Below are positions 22,593-34,739 of a stretch of DNA of 64,000 bases, piece after piece. The translations under genes and the position numbers were made by a program. Under the pieces are notes generated by a model, which worked only from the letters and a program-made list of their open reading frames with translations, was not told the origin of the DNA and did no database searches. This DNA is from Solea solea. Lineage: Eukaryota; Chordata; Actinopteri; Pleuronectiformes; Soleidae. The DNA lies in NCBI RefSeq assembly GCF_958295425.1, contig NC_081136.1, positions 7,313,594 to 7,377,593 on the forward strand, given 5' to 3'. Positions within the stretch are counted from its first letter, which is position 1. Each line of letters begins with the position of its first letter.

Positions 22593-23177
22593 TTGTCTCC
22601 CACTGTGCTTTGCTGTGGGCCAACATCACCAGTCTGCTGTCTGCCCTAGAGTCAATATCCTCTCCCCCTCCTCCTCCTCGCTGCCCCGGTGCAGATGTTT
22701 GCCTGCAGGTGAAAACTCTGTTCTCATCATTAGTGATTATGAAGAAGATGAATCATTTTGTCTACAGTCTCTTGCGTTTATGTGTCAGATATGTATGAGT
22801 TAAGGTATGTCGGTCTGTGTTTTCTGACCATTGAATAAGTGGCCCATACGGCCTTTTATATAGAAGGAGCATACTGTATAGGAGGAAAACTGGCTGTGCT
22901 GTAACTGTAATGGGACGTTCCATTTGGAGTTGGAATTCTGAAATTGCTTGGAAGACCCTCACAAACCCTGAGTTAGGATTGCAAGATTGTTAACAAAGGC
23001 TAGCCTGAGATATGTTTGTGTCTGTGGTTTTTTCTCAACTTCTATCTGGAATTTTCTTATATTTGCCTTTGAATGCCTTCGCAATCTTGCTCTTCCCTAT
23101 CTTTGTGATCTGCTCCAGCCATAGTTTCCCTCAAGGTCACTAAGATCTGTGGATCAGCTCCTCTCAAAATCAAGGGG
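22593..23177. other. intronic/intergenic sequence
   Basis: Nothing coding is supported. The right part (about 23100-23177) may belong to the LINE fragment that is readable from 23178. Confidence 0.5.
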
Positions 23178-23291
23178 GGCAGAGCTTTCTCTGTCTCGGC
23201 TGTTAAATTGTGGGATGAGTTCAACACATCACCACATCAGACAGGCCCCCACACTTCTTGCTTTTCAATCTTGTTTAAAAACCCAGAGTGA
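23178..23291 (+). mobile_element. LINE ORF2 C-terminal fragment, copy 1
   Basis: The + strand frame reads GRAFSVSAVKLWDEFNTSPH and ends CFSILFKNPE before a stop. RAFSVAAP(K/R)LWN-LP...FK..LKTHLF is the conserved tail after the RT domain of L2/CR1-like fish LINEs. A typical 3' terminus (AATAAAATGGGATTGGATTGG) appears at about 23557-23580, after an intervening repeat. Only the last part of the ORF remains. Confidence 0.75.
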
Positions 23292-23410
23292 GTTGTTTCT
23301 TATGTGTGTTCTTTTCTTTTTTTCTTTTTTTTAAAATGCTTCATGTATTGGCTTTTAGCCCTCTTATTGTTAATTTGTAGTGTATGTACTTCCCTTTGTT
23401 CCATGCTGTG

Positions 23411-23555
23411 GTTTAAAAATCCATCCATCCATCCATCTTCTACCACTTTATCCTCCACATGAGGGTCACAGAGAGGCCCTTGTTCCGACAGGGTCGCGAA
23501 CCCAGGTCTTCTTGCTGCAAAGGCAAGAGTGCTAACCACTGCACCAACCTGCTTT
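23411..23555. mobile_element. fish repeat with (ATCC)n head, nested in LINE tail
   Basis: Starts CCATCCATCCATCCATCTTCT and continues ACCACTTTATCCTCCACATG, GAACCCAGGTCTTCTTGCTG and AGTGCTAACCACTGCACCA. I recognise these as parts of a common fish interspersed repeat. It separates the LINE ORF tail (to 23291) from the LINE 3' end (about 23557-23580), so it probably inserted there. Confidence 0.6.
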
Positions 23556-24439
23556 ATAAATAAAATGGGATTGGATTGGAACATGGTCAACTCAGAGGTG
23601 ACGTCACTCCCAGCGCCGACTTCCGAGTTGCGATATCAACGTGACTAGGGCTGCAACTACCGATTATTTTCATCCATTTCATAGTCTCCATTTCATAACA
23701 GCATCATTTTCCTGACTAACTTTGCACAAAAGCATTATTTCAGCACTTTCATCAGTGAATGGATGAATGAGGTCACGTAGCGCCGTGTTGGTCACGCAGG
23801 AGAGCACATTTCCGACTTTGTGCCTCAGAGCTCAGGGATTTCCAGCCTGTCGGTGCTTGTGAGGAGACGCAGACGAGGAGATGCATGACTGCAATGTCGA
23901 GAAGCTCAGGTGCTGAACGTCAAGTCGGAACACGGCCCGGCACATCTGCGGCTCAGGAGCTAATTTGTTTGGACAGTTCACACTCTGTCAGTACAAGTTC
24001 GCCTTTCTTCACCTCTCACTCTTCCTGGGTTATTTTGGAAGGCTTGAAAAGACACACAAAATAATCCTCAACATATCTCGCTGCTAGACCTTTGTGTGTG
24101 GGTGTTGTGCATTAAGTCACACTCTATGGCAGGCAGTCAGGCAGGGGAAGTGACTGGCCCTGTCCAAGAAAGAAAGAAATGGCTCCCAAACAGATGAAAA
24201 TGCCCTAAAAAATCGGAGTCTTTCCATCTGTATGAGCACTGTCGTGTCTAAGGAAAGGGGAGAGAAGATAATTTCCAATCCTTCAGAATCAGTCTTTTGG
24301 CCACAACCATTCCTAGCATCAGAGATTGTTGCATATCCGTAGGGATGAGCTAGCAAAGATGGCCAGACCAGTTTCCATAGGGAGGGAACCAGTTGGATAT
24401 TATGGCCCAAAATCCAGTCAGTGAAGGGCAGGACTGAAA
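23556..24439. other. LINE 3' end, hAT fragment and unassigned sequence
   Basis: After the LINE terminus there is a palindromic CRE core GTGACGTCAC at 23598-23607 and a fragment beginning AGGGCTGCAACTACCGATTA at about 23648, the left end of the AGGGCTGCAAC family. The remainder to 24439 is unassigned and non-coding as far as I can see. Confidence 0.5.
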
Positions 24440-24800
24440 CATACTTGCTTCAGTGCTCTGCTCCATCGCGGGCTCTCAGATCTGCTGATCAGCTGCTTCT
24501 GAATGTACCCAGAACTTGGCTGAAGCCCAGAGGGGACTGGTCTTACGTCCTTATCCTTGGCTCCCAAACTCTGGAATGAGTTGCCTTTTAATATCAGACA
24601 TGCTCCTTCACCTTCTGTTTTTAAAGCTCGTCTTAAGACGCACTTCTTCTCCTTTGGCCTTTGACACAGTTTGAGCTGTTGGTGTTGTGCAGAACTGTTG
24701 TTTCCCCTCGTTTTTTTTATAGCCATGTGAATGTGAGATGTTGTGTTTGATGTTATTGTACAGCACTTTGGGCAACTGTGTTGGATTGGATTGCTTAATG
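24440..24800 (+). mobile_element. LINE 3' end, copy 2 (L2/CR1-like)
   Basis: The frame from 24557 to the TGA at 24662-24664 reads LAPKLWNELPFNIRHAPSPS then VFKARLKTHFFSFGL. This is the clear C-terminal signature of L2/CR1-like fish LINE ORF2. A 3' UTR ending near GGGCAACTGTGTTGGATTGGATT (24770-24795, in part) follows. It is a 5'-truncated copy on the + strand, better preserved than the fragment at 23178. Confidence 0.82.
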
Positions 24801-26559
24801 ATTTTAAATTGGGTTTTCACCTCCACTTGTAAGGTGTTGCATACCTCTAGAAGTCTTTGAGAGCCTCTGGCTCAGAAGATGCAGTAGCTAAACATAACTT
24901 TTGCACCACGATGGAACATTTCTCCACTCTGGTTTGTGGTAAAGTCCTGTAGTTCTGGAGTTTTAATAGTGTACACGTGGTGGAGTGATTTGTGTACTTG
25001 GCGGTGCATTCATGAGCTAATGTGAGGGTCTGACTACTGAACTTCAGGAGTTAAACACCAATGGAAGATATTAAGTAATGAAAACTTGATCTGGGTTTTA
25101 TGGAATTAGATTGGTATCAAACAAGCAACAATTGGTTTAAAAATACTGCTGATTGGCTACTGAGTTTTGGAACGCGAGCTCAATGGACCTGAAGTAGACA
25201 CGGTCTTGGAGTCGCTGTCCGTCTGGAACTCAAAGATAATCTGACGAACGTTAGATACTTACAATTATTTCAATCATTATAAGGACCTTGTCGGATGTTG
25301 GGGAAAACTGTGTTGCACGCTTTGGGAAAATATTGACACAAATCTATTTCCATAGTTTTTTTTAAATATTCAAGTGTAATCACAAACATGTGGAAGCCAA
25401 GAGGAGCGCAGTCTTAGTGATACAATGGCACAGGAATGTACCATTCTTCTTTGTTCACTGGTTGGACAGGCTTTATAGAAGCGATCATGTAACACTATAT
25501 CTTCATTGAAAAAGATAGTGTGAACAAAATAATGGAAACACCTGTTAATCCAGCAGTATAGGGTTTTGTGTGATTGACATCTAGCCTATGGGAGTGTGAG
25601 TGCGAAACCATAACCATAACATTTGGTTTATCACCAAAGATGGAATCATAAAGTTAAGGATACCTGTGGACTGGTTTCTCAGGACTGTGCTGTTTGGACT
25701 GGGGATGTTTTTGCTGAATTTGGACACACGTGACTGAGGAACTTCAGGGGAATTTTGTGGTTTAACTGTAACAACAGGTTGTCAGCAGAGGCCGTAAACC
25801 TTCTGTTATCGGAGCATCTCAGTGACACTTAAGCTTCAACGCTTTTTCTGAGTCAAGGCTCTCAGCGAGGGATCGGGAAGTTTATGGTGTGTGTGTGTGT
25901 GTGTGTGCTTATAACTCGTCTTCACCTTCACTCGTCACGTCTGCAAAACACTCTAAGTTTCTGAGATGCTTTTAGTTTTAATTAACACAAACATGCACGT
26001 TCATGCATGTGCACGTTTCTTGGTGGGCAAAAAAAAAAACTGCTTTAACTGCAAATTATTGTGCCGTTCTCTACTAGATTTTTTTGTACAAGAACTTACA
26101 GGAAAGGTATGTGTATATTTATATATACTGCAACACCATCATACCCAAACTTCTTGGTGGGCCGAGAAATGAGAAGAGAATCTGTCACGTTCACACGTTT
26201 AGAGACTCACGATAACCCAAGTCGTGCTAGGAAAAACCGCATACACCACTCCTCTTGATTGTATGATATGGATTGGTGTGTTTACGTGACACGTTTTTTT
26301 AAGCTACTATCTGGTTCTGTTTTAGCAGCAAACCCAGTGCAGACACTAGCATCCAATTCTTCCAATATGACAACAAGTCCTACTGTCGTTGCGATAATAA
26401 ACAACATTACCACATTTTGCATGTTTTCCCAATATCATGAGGTGCTACCATCCAGTTACCCATGTATGCACTCACAGCCTAAAGCCTTCTCCTCGCGGAA
26501 ACAAAAGTTTGCCAACACAATATTTTTCTTTTTCGTTCTGAAGAAGTTTTCTGTCAACA
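24801..26559. other. intronic/intergenic sequence with (TG)n
   Basis: Contains a (TG) microsatellite at 25887-25907 and a short stretch ACAAAATAATGGAAACACCTG near 25526, in part like Tc1-type element ends. No exon seen. Confidence 0.5.
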
Positions 26560-26780
26560 GAAGTATGTATGCCAGGCCTGGACGTGGCGCTATAACTGCA
26601 TTTGCGTTATCTTGCGTAAACAGCTCTCATGAGCACCTAGCATCTAGTGGACTGAAATGTCAATAGATTCTTTTTTTTAATGCTATGCTATTCCTCAAAA
26701 TGTTTAATGTTTGTAATATCGCCTCGCAAAATATCGCAATATTTCACTGTGTTGATCATTCCGACCTCTCCTAGTACAGG
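26560..26780 (+). repeat. CATCTAGTGGACTGA repeat family, copy 1
   Basis: Contains GAGCACCTAGCATCTAGTGG followed by ACTGAAATGTCAAT, then AATATCGC...AATATCGCAATAT and a degenerate right end. Related copies lie at 33067-33295 (+), 45406-45915 (diverged) and 61990-62200 (minus). This is a decayed interspersed element widespread in fish. Confidence 0.55.
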
Positions 26781-27366
26781 CCCCTGAGTTCACACCTACG
26801 CACACTTTCCTCCTGCAGCCTGTGTTCACCTCCTCAGTCAATGAAAACATGACAGGACGAGAACTTGAAAGCCTGAGGTGAGAGAATGAAAAGCCTGTAA
26901 AAAAGACCAAGACAAAGTGAGTCTCTGTAATCCAATCATGCGTTGGACTGATTTTGTGTATGTGTGTTTGTTGGCACTCGCCCCTCGCTCTGATCCTCCA
27001 CTGCTTCAGCAGGACAGATAACCATAAGTGATTAGAGGGCGAGGAGGAATTGTATTACAGAGTTATAAAGTGGTGCTGAGTCCCCGTGTGTGTTCTTGCA
27101 CAGAGATCAAATGTCCTGACATTGACTGTGCAGGAGGCTGAAGAAAGTCACCGTGTGGAGACACCGCGTCAGTCCTCACCTCTGTTATGTGTTGCAAGTT
27201 TAAAGACCAAGACTTTGGTTTTCGGCAGATATCACTGACTCTTGAATAGGTTGTTTTGTGTGGTTTGTTTGTATCTCATATGTTTCTGTAAATGCAGACG
27301 ACCCACAGTGGAGCTAAAGAAACAGAAGAGGGCGCTATTTCTTTAATGGATCATTTTCTCTGACAG
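26781..27366. other. intronic/intergenic sequence
   Basis: Nothing recognised. The part near 27000-27080 (GATAACCATAAGTGATTAGA and neighbours) is repeat-free and could be examined for conservation. Confidence 0.4.
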
Positions 27367-27845
27367 TCCGTACGTTTACATGCACAGTTTAATCAAGCTA
27401 AGGCCGTAGTCTGACTAAGGCAGGCAATTGGACAACTTGCGCAGTCTAAGTATACATGTGGAGGAGAAAATAAATTTATTGGCTGTGTACGTCTGACTCC
27501 GCCTCTGTAGGTGGCGCTGTATCGCTCTATAAGCTAGTGCGTATTGAATCAATTTCCAGCGAACAGTGAGATAGATCGTGCTGTGGTTCTGTATGTTTTG
27601 TACCTAATGTACATAAATCGTCAAATCGGCAACTTACCGGAAATGTTGGTGCATGCAAAGTCCCACTCCAGTAAAACTAAATGTATACATGCAGGAGTAA
27701 TCAGACTATCAATCGCATTATCCAGGTATGTTAGTCTGACTAAGACTAGCTCGATTTTAGTCGGACTAACGTGTTTACATGACATTAAGAAAACCAAATT
27801 GTTGTCTTGGTCTGACAAAAATCTGACTTTTAACGTGCAGCAACA
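27367..27845 (+). mobile_element. interspersed DNA element, copy A (TACGTTTACATGCAC family)
   Basis: Starts GTACGTTTACATGCACAG and ends ACTTTTAACGTGCAG. It shares long blocks with 39293-40138, including GACTCCGCCTC, GGCTGTATCGCTCTATAAGC and the run from ATACATGCAGGAGTAATCAG to TAGTC.GACTAA. Motifs like TAGTCTGACTAAG recur inside. There is no coding capacity. It preserves the empty site of a MITE that inserted into copy B. Confidence 0.65.
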
Positions 27846-27932
27846 TGTGATTTTATATTATATAATGATGAAAAGCATGAACTAGAAGTTAAACATGGTG
27901 AGTTTCCATTATCAGGATTATCAATAGTGAAT

Positions 27933-27978
27933 TGCCACAAGAGGGAACCTGTATTTTTCTCAGTCATTCCAGGACCTC
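27933..27978. repeat. short dispersed repeat, copy 2 of 2
   Basis: TGCCACAAGAGGGAACC through CAGTCATTCCAGGACCT matches 2516-2562 closely. Family not identified. Confidence 0.6.
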
Positions 27979-29205
27979 ATAATTTATAATAATGTTGCAA
28001 TTCTTTGTTTTTCACTTTAAACATATTTCTAAAAATATGATATGTAACATTTCTCCATTAAAATTAATTTTCCACTTTGCTGTTTCATATAATTACATAT
28101 TAATGTTTATCAAACATCTCTGAGCCCAGTCCAAACGACCACACCTGTCCGTGTGTGTGTATTTTCCATATATATTTTTATTATGTATTCAATCCACATA
28201 TTCTTGTTTGGAGTATGTTTCAAATTAAGGTTTTAAAGCTTTCAGTGTGTGAAGTTAAACACGTGTTGAGGAATGTCTTGAGTCAACACTGGCTCGAGTA
28301 GAACAGATGTGTGTGTGCATGTGTGTTCATCTCCATTAAGACGCTATATACCATCCAGACTGCTGCAGGGCAGGTGAAGGAAAAGCATTAGTGAGAAATA
28401 AAGGAGAGGGGAGTTTTTTTTTTTCTTTCTTACTTTGTGTGTGTGTTAGGGAGGAGATGTCAAGGTATTTAACAGATGAAGCCTCGCTGCTGTGAGTCAC
28501 TGTCTGTCTGAGAGGCAAGGAGCTGCTTGTTGATGTGTGTGTGTGTGTGTGTGTGTGTAGCGAGGTCTTCGCACACAGGAGAGGCTTTGTCTCAATCTTC
28601 CTCTCCGTCTTTCACAGCTACTCTCCATCCATCCATCAAATGTCCACTAAGTCTCTGGAGGTCTTAGGTTTGTTGTATGTAATTATTTTCCAGTTTCATT
28701 GTTAAAAGATGAGGTAGATTTTTTTTTAAATTTTGGGTTAATGTATATGCTATGACATATTTTTACCACCAGAGGGAGCTGACAGATACAATCTGTCTGC
28801 TGTAAAGCCCCTAAGACCCCACTCAATCTTGGTATTAACATCCACCCGGAGTGGTCTGATCACGCCTGTGATGGATCTGATCACAGAAACCACATTTGGA
28901 GGTGGTTTGAGGAGCTGCATGAGCGCAGTCCATCCTCAGGTCAGGTCAGGGGTCACCTCTTCGGCTCACGTTGTCTCATCTGCTGTATATTCATGTTTAT
29001 TTTTTACACTGATTACAGAAATGTTTATTTATGAGTACTGAATATCATTTGAGTTTTGATTTGTACACAAATTGATTAACCTATTACTGAAGTAATGATC
29101 GGTTTAATTTAATGAATGTTTATTATGACCTGCTTCTTTTTTGACAGTACATTTTCCTTTTTAATTTGCATGACACAGTAGAGTGTGCAAGAACGAGATT
29201 ATTAA
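27979..29205. other. intronic/intergenic sequence with (GT)n
   Basis: Contains a (TG) microsatellite at 28534-28558 and shorter GT runs near 28150 and 28310. No exon supported. Confidence 0.5.
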
Positions 29206-29213
29206 TCGAATAC

Positions 29214-29567
29214 TAGGGATGGGAATCGGTATCGGTATTGATCCGATACTGGTCAAAATCATCGGAAATCAGACAGATAAAAATAAAAAATCCAATACAA
29301 TCCAAAAATCCTACAAAAAAAAAAAAATGTAGATACAAATCAGCAAAAGCATTTTTAGCTGAGTCATGGTTGGGTTTGTTTATTTCTTCTTTTTGGGGAG
29401 TTGGAGAATTGTGTCTCTGAAATGACTCGGCACAAATGTGTCATCATACGTTCATAAATGGTCTAAAATGAATAATGAATCGGGATAATATCAGTATCGG
29501 TAGAAACTCGTGTTCGTGATTTCGGTATTGGTACCGGAGACAAAAAAGTGGCATCGTCCCATTCCTA
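29214..29567. mobile_element. hAT-type MITE with 8-bp target duplication
   Basis: Termini are TAGGGATGGGAATCGGTATC and, reverse-complemented from the right, TAGGAATGGGACGATGCCAC. The flanking octamers TCGAATAC (29206-29213) and TCAAATAC (29568-29575) match at 7 of 8, the hallmark of hAT insertion. The interior is AT-rich with GGTATCGG/CGGTATTGG motifs and no ORF. A sister copy is at 43629-44006. Confidence 0.85.
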
Positions 29568-29575
29568 TCAAATAC

Positions 29576-32499
29576 AATATTAATCGTTGACTATTTTGAT
29601 AATTGATGAATCAGTCTGAGCATTTTTCAGTAATGTTTAAATGTGAATATTTTCCATTTTTTTTTGCTCCATATGATTTTTCAAATTATCGTTAGTTGTG
29701 GCACAAATTGGATTTCCCCTTTCTGTGTTTGGTCTCTGTGCACATCTCCTGCTCTTTGCTCCAAAGCAGATAAAGGTGAGCTGATAAGAGACGAGAAAAG
29801 ACAAAATCTGGTATTCTTCACACACGCGCGATAAACCTGATCACCTCCCACATGGTTCTTGCATGTGAGGGATGAGAACATGAAGATAGAGGATGGGTCG
29901 TTAGCACCTCCACCACATCCAAGGAGAAACTTAAGCAGAGACGTTGTGTGAAAGGGTGTGTGTAGGTATGTGTGTGTGCTGTGGTTTGGCCTTGGTCCAA
30001 AGTAGATGCAGTTAAAGAGCAACGGGTGGTGCTTCAACCTTACTTACCTTCAGGGAGCAGTAAGTAAAGGGTGGTGTGTTGGTCTGAACGAGGAACTCTG
30101 ATCTTGTTAAACACACGCTGCACTTTTGCGAAATGGCTCACAGATGCTACGCTGAGGCAAAGTCCTTCTGTTTAGAGGAGGCAGCATCGTATCAGAAGGC
30201 CCCGAAACCGAGACCTCCACCATCTTAGAACCGCAGTTTACGTCGTCCGTGTGGAGACTGTGGCTCGTTTTCTTGTGTCCCATCAAAGAGGAGACTCAGA
30301 GGATGATGATGATAAATGTCATCACATCTCTACCAGTCGTATTATTATAATAACATCAAATCACATTCATCTGTGTATGAATTGGACTCATTTCTGGCGC
30401 GATAAAATTCTGATTTAGTGTAGGAGACAATGTCAGACGTAATTATGGAAAGAATATCAGAGAAACATCCTAAACTGGCCTGTTCTCTGTTATGTATCTT
30501 TCCTATTTAGCTTCTTTGGACTTATTAATGCACTTATAAATATGATTTTATATTTTCCCAACATCAATTTCTGGCATCAATCCGCCTACCTCACTTAAAT
30601 ATCCACGTGGTATTCGGGACAGGTTTATGTGTCTTTATTTTTTAATATCAGTTCTAGGTTATGATTCCAGCGAAATAAAAAGATTTTCTTTATAATCGAA
30701 TACTCGAATGTCGACTGTTTTCACGATTAATCATGAAAGTATGTTTCGCAAATGTCTTGTTTTGTCCACGAACCGATTTGGTCATGATGACGATTTATCT
30801 ACTTAAAAGAAAACGTGTTAACATGAAGTGTTTGATAACAATTTTATCACACGTTGGCTAATAATTCAAGTAGTTTGTTTAAATGTAGCTGGCCGTCGCT
30901 GTTGCTATTACATAGTTTGTCCACTAGACGGCAGCCAATATGTGCCTAGTTTTTTGAATTTCTTGATTTTTTTTCTTCTTGTTGTTTGTTTTGTTGCAGA
31001 AAAGGCAAATGCTTGTCTTTTAGCGATATATCCGTTGCATTTCTACCGATATTTCTTTGATTCCGACGCTGCACACACTGGTGTCCTCACCCAGTCGTCT
31101 GTTAGATTTGAAGCCTGTCAAGCGACTCGTCAATGAATTGATGCGAGACCCTCAGTCCGTGCAAGTTCATGAAAGGAGGCGTTCACTCGATTAATCCAGC
31201 GTCACAAAACTGTCCTCAAACAAAAACCTACTCTTAATCTTCCGTCAGTGGACTGTAACGGTGTGTGCACGTGTGTCCACACGGAGAACAAAGTGAACAA
31301 TGCGCTCGCTGCTGATCTGCTGCCCCGTGAAGGTGTTAGATTTACGTCGTGTCATCACATTTTTGCTGCTGTGCATCACGCACAGCTGCTCCTCTGCACA
31401 CACAAGAAAAACATGATTCTTCACCGTCATAATTTGTCTGCCCGGCTCGAATGGAATACAAAAAGAAAGCAGGTGTTGTGAAACAAAGAGTGAACAATTA
31501 GATTTAGAAGGAGTGACAGACATCACGTAGACCTCATGTCACCTCCTGTGTCCGTCCGTCCGTCCGTCTGTGTGTCCTCCCTCCCCATGCGATCCTGCTG
31601 TGTGTTAATGTATTAATGTAGGTCAGAAAAACTGGCCCGGACTTGTTAACAGCCTCGCCATAAGGTCCCTGAATGCCTCACAGCACCCAAAACAACACCT
31701 GTTTCCCCTCACGTCACACCATTTAAAGGCTGTAGCCCCAATTTTACTACAGAGAGAAACCTGGACAGAAGCTGTTTTAGGAGTTGTAAGCAGTATTTGA
31801 GCTTTGAAACTGTAATCAAAGACATTGATGACATGTAAATAGACTGGACCTCTCCCAGTTTACCGGGAGATGCTAATGTGGAAGTAAAAATATACTGAAA
31901 AGCCACCTGGGAGCAGCTCCTCTAACTGGGAAAATTAGCTTCTCACTTGATTTACAACGACTGTAAACAATTTCTCACGGACTTATTGTTTCATTCGATA
32001 GTTCCAGGTCTTCTTCAACAGCACCTGATGTCTACACAGTAACTGTCAAAATAAGATATTTATTCAGAATCGTTCAGCCCTAGTGTGACTGTTTATTCAA
32101 TCAGGCGCTGGCTTCGACTTTGTGTGTATAATCTCATCACATGAAAACATTTACCTCATGTCTGGTTGCTTAATGCGTCATTAGAGTAAATGGATTCAAT
32201 TCTCTCATGCTCTCATAACAGTGACAGTTTGGCTCCTTCACAAAATCTTCAATCTCTCGACAGTTCACCGAGTTTAAAGTCTCTCGCTCGATTAATTTGC
32301 CTGACGTTTTAACCGTTTTCAGTCGTCCTGAGATCGTCGTCATCTCTGACAGGTTTTACCCACCGGCTTCTTCGCCGCAGTAAAGACGTCACGTGAGAAT
32401 AACGACTCGTTATTAGTCTTAATATGATTTATGATTTACAGTAAATGACAAGGTGGAAAAAAAGCAGAATAATCAAGTCTGACTAGGGATCGCTAATCA
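29576..32499. other. intronic/intergenic sequence
   Basis: No exon supported. Contains a fragment at 30655-30780 with AATGTCTTGTTTTGTCCACG, typical of the interior of AGGGCTGCAAC-family elements; its reverse complement recurs at 57300-57325. A (TCCG) run lies at 31551-31568. Confidence 0.5.
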
Positions 32500-32850
32500 T
32501 TTTAGAGGTCAACCAGTCTGGATTTTTCTGTGACCAATGCTGATTTTTAGGTAATTGATGCCAATTGTTGTGTTGTTTTTCTTCCATTGCTGTTTAATGG
32601 TAACAAATAATACAAAAAATTCCATTGATTGAACAATACTAATGTTATGTCTGCAGTGCAGTGCAATTATACCATATTTACAATAAAAATAATATGAAAA
32701 ATACATGAAACAATTACATCAAAAAAATGTGTTTGTTCTAGTGACTTGAAAACATTTATAAGGTTTCTGAGAACAAAAATGTGTCATTTGTAATCACTGG
32801 CCGATTGATAAATAAAAATCTGATGATAAAAAATTGCAAACTGTGAAAAA
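32500..32850. repeat. AGAGGTC..CCGAT-type repeat remnant
   Basis: Starts TTTTAGAGGTCAACCAGTCTG and carries ATGCTGATTTTTAGG and CACTGGCCGATTGATAAATA. These are diverged parts of the AGAGGTCGACCGATAT repeat family in fish. A second remnant lies at 51828-51990. Confidence 0.4.
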
Positions 32851-33066
32851 TATGTGAACCATGTCATCAAAAAACAAAAAAAGTTTTACATTTTGGATTA
32901 AAAAATAAAGTTTAGTGACTTCAAAACAGTTTCTGAGAACAGAAATTCTTATCAATAAATATTAATCAGATTATTAAAAAAATTGCAAACATTGGCCAAA
33001 TTTTTTACCTTATCTACCTTATTGCTAATTTTTATATTTGACACAACAGTATAGAAAAACTTCCGT

Positions 33067-33295
33067 TGCTAGCGGTGGGAATTGCTGGAGCTACTACGAT
33101 ACGATATTATTACGATATATACTTGACACAAAAGCCCGAGTGAGAGTGAGCACTTGGCACCATCTAGTGGACTGATACGTCAATTTGATAAGTTTTATGC
33201 CACACCTCAAAAAGTTATACTTGGTGTGTCAAAAGCGATATAATATTAAAATATAATAAAAAATATTGTAAATATCGATTACCCCTCTCAGTTGC
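33067..33295 (+). repeat. CATCTAGTGGACTGA repeat family, copy 2
   Basis: Starts TAGCGGTGGGAATTGCTGGA, continues CTACGATACGATATTATTACGA (in part) and GCACTTGGCACCATCTAGTG, and ends AAATATCGATTACCCCTCTC. The best-defined copy of this family in the window, about 230 bp, with no ORF. Confidence 0.6.
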
Positions 33296-34379
33296 TGTTT
33301 AAAAAGGTGAAAAAGTTCCAAATAAAGTCATGAATTTGAATCCATTGTCCAATCATTTGCATATATTTATATGCAAAAAAAATTACTCTGTGTCGTGTTT
33401 TCATTTTTATGTTTAGGCTAGTTATTAATTAATTGATAAGAATGCTAATGCTCAGTCCACTGCCAGTAGGATTCCATTTCCTGTATGAGGGATAAACGGC
33501 CGGGCTCTGCCTTGTTGTTGTAGTCTGATGACAGATAAAGGATGTTTATTAAAAAGCCTGCAGGGGGACGACAACAGAAGAATGTCCCATAGAGAGAAAG
33601 ACAGAAACCCTAATAACGTTCAGAGGGACAGAGCTACACACACACACACACTGCAGTGTCTCGGCCCGTACCTTTCCGACTTTGCATTCCTTCACACCAG
33701 AACGTGAGTGGAACGAGACAAACCCAGTCTGTGATTGGATGGAATGTGATGAGGCAGATTCATGCTGTGGTCAGGAAAAAAAAAAAAAAAAAAAGTATTC
33801 CAGCTCACTTCATTATGGGAATGAAATGCCTCAGTGTCACATGGACACAGACTTCATTTAGCTAAAAATGAATGAAGCAGTTCGTCTGGCTGAGGGTTTT
33901 TCACGCAACAGACTCCATGAAGAAAAAAAAAGTGGGTTTTTTTTAGCTCACAAGAGTGTTGAAGTAACTTGTCTACCTGTGCTATGTTATGGTGAGTTTG
34001 TCATTTAGGTGAATCCAAATGAAGGATTTTACGTAGTAACGGAGGCAGCAGTGGATCAACGACTGCTGTGTGCCATGACGTGAGATTGCTTATTTTCTCT
34101 ATGGACTTTGGTGTGGCAGTTTTACAGTGACAAAAACGTCGGTTTCAGTTGGAAAAGTGCCTTCTGAGTTTGAGTTGAAGTGGTTCCGTATACTCTTATG
34201 ATATCATATAGATTTGATAGAATTAACCTCTTATTAATTGGCTGAAATTTGGTTTTTGGCACAGGGGCCAGATACGTCACATTGAAACACACTTAAAAAA
34301 CTGCCTTATACCTTTTAAAATAGGTATAAGAGTGAGATGTCCACTCACTAGCTTTGCTGCTAACATTTGTGCCATTGCA
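33296..34379. other. intronic/intergenic sequence
   Basis: Nothing recognised apart from a short (CA) run near 33640 and A/T homopolymers. The region 33440-33590 is repeat-free. Confidence 0.4.
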
Positions 34380-34565
34380 ACTTCATAATTGATTAATCTG
34401 ACGATCATTTTCTCGATTAATCAAGTATTTGTTTGGCTCAAAATGATGATGTTTAATGATCCCTTTGTCAAATGGAGCATTTAAGAAGCTGAAAAATCAG
34501 AGAGCTTGTTTTCATTATTAAAAAAACTTGAATAGTCGACGACTAATTCAGTAGTCGATCCGCAG
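34380..34565. mobile_element. AGGGCTGCAAC-family fragment
   Basis: Contains GATTAATCTGACGATCATTT, TTCTCGATTAATCAAGTATT, TTTGTTTGGCTCAAAATGAT and GAATAGTCGACGACTAATTC. This is the internal pattern of the fish AGGGCTGCAACTAACGATTA elements. Ends are eroded. Confidence 0.5.
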
Positions 34566-34707
34566 TGCAGTACTACTTTCCTAAAGCCTTCATCCGCCTT
34601 TGAATCTCAAAGCACGAACATGTGTGTCTCTACATTTTTGTGGAGAAGAAGCAGAACCTGATGAAAGTGGAATCGGTCCCAGTGGGCCACAGGTGTAAAC
34701 GAGAAAC

Positions 34708-34708
<1 letters not shown>

Positions 34709-34738
<30 letters not shown>
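34709..34738 (+). repeat. (TG)15 microsatellite
   Basis: Uninterrupted TG dinucleotide repeat of 30 bp, one of the longest perfect ones in the window. Confidence 0.95.

Positions 34739-34739
<1 letters not shown>

Noticed and set aside
22695..22708. Possible 14-nt microexon after a strong pyrimidine tract (CCCCGGTGCAG / CAG-GTGAAA)
   Set aside because: It would fit the phase of the MEQESSDK exon (giving DVCLQ), but nothing supports the peptide and the surrounding CT-rich DNA makes a chance match likely.
22293..22798. Two overlapping ORFs with poly-His and poly-Pro tracts
   Set aside because: Both are created by the (ACC)n repeat at 22560-22592.
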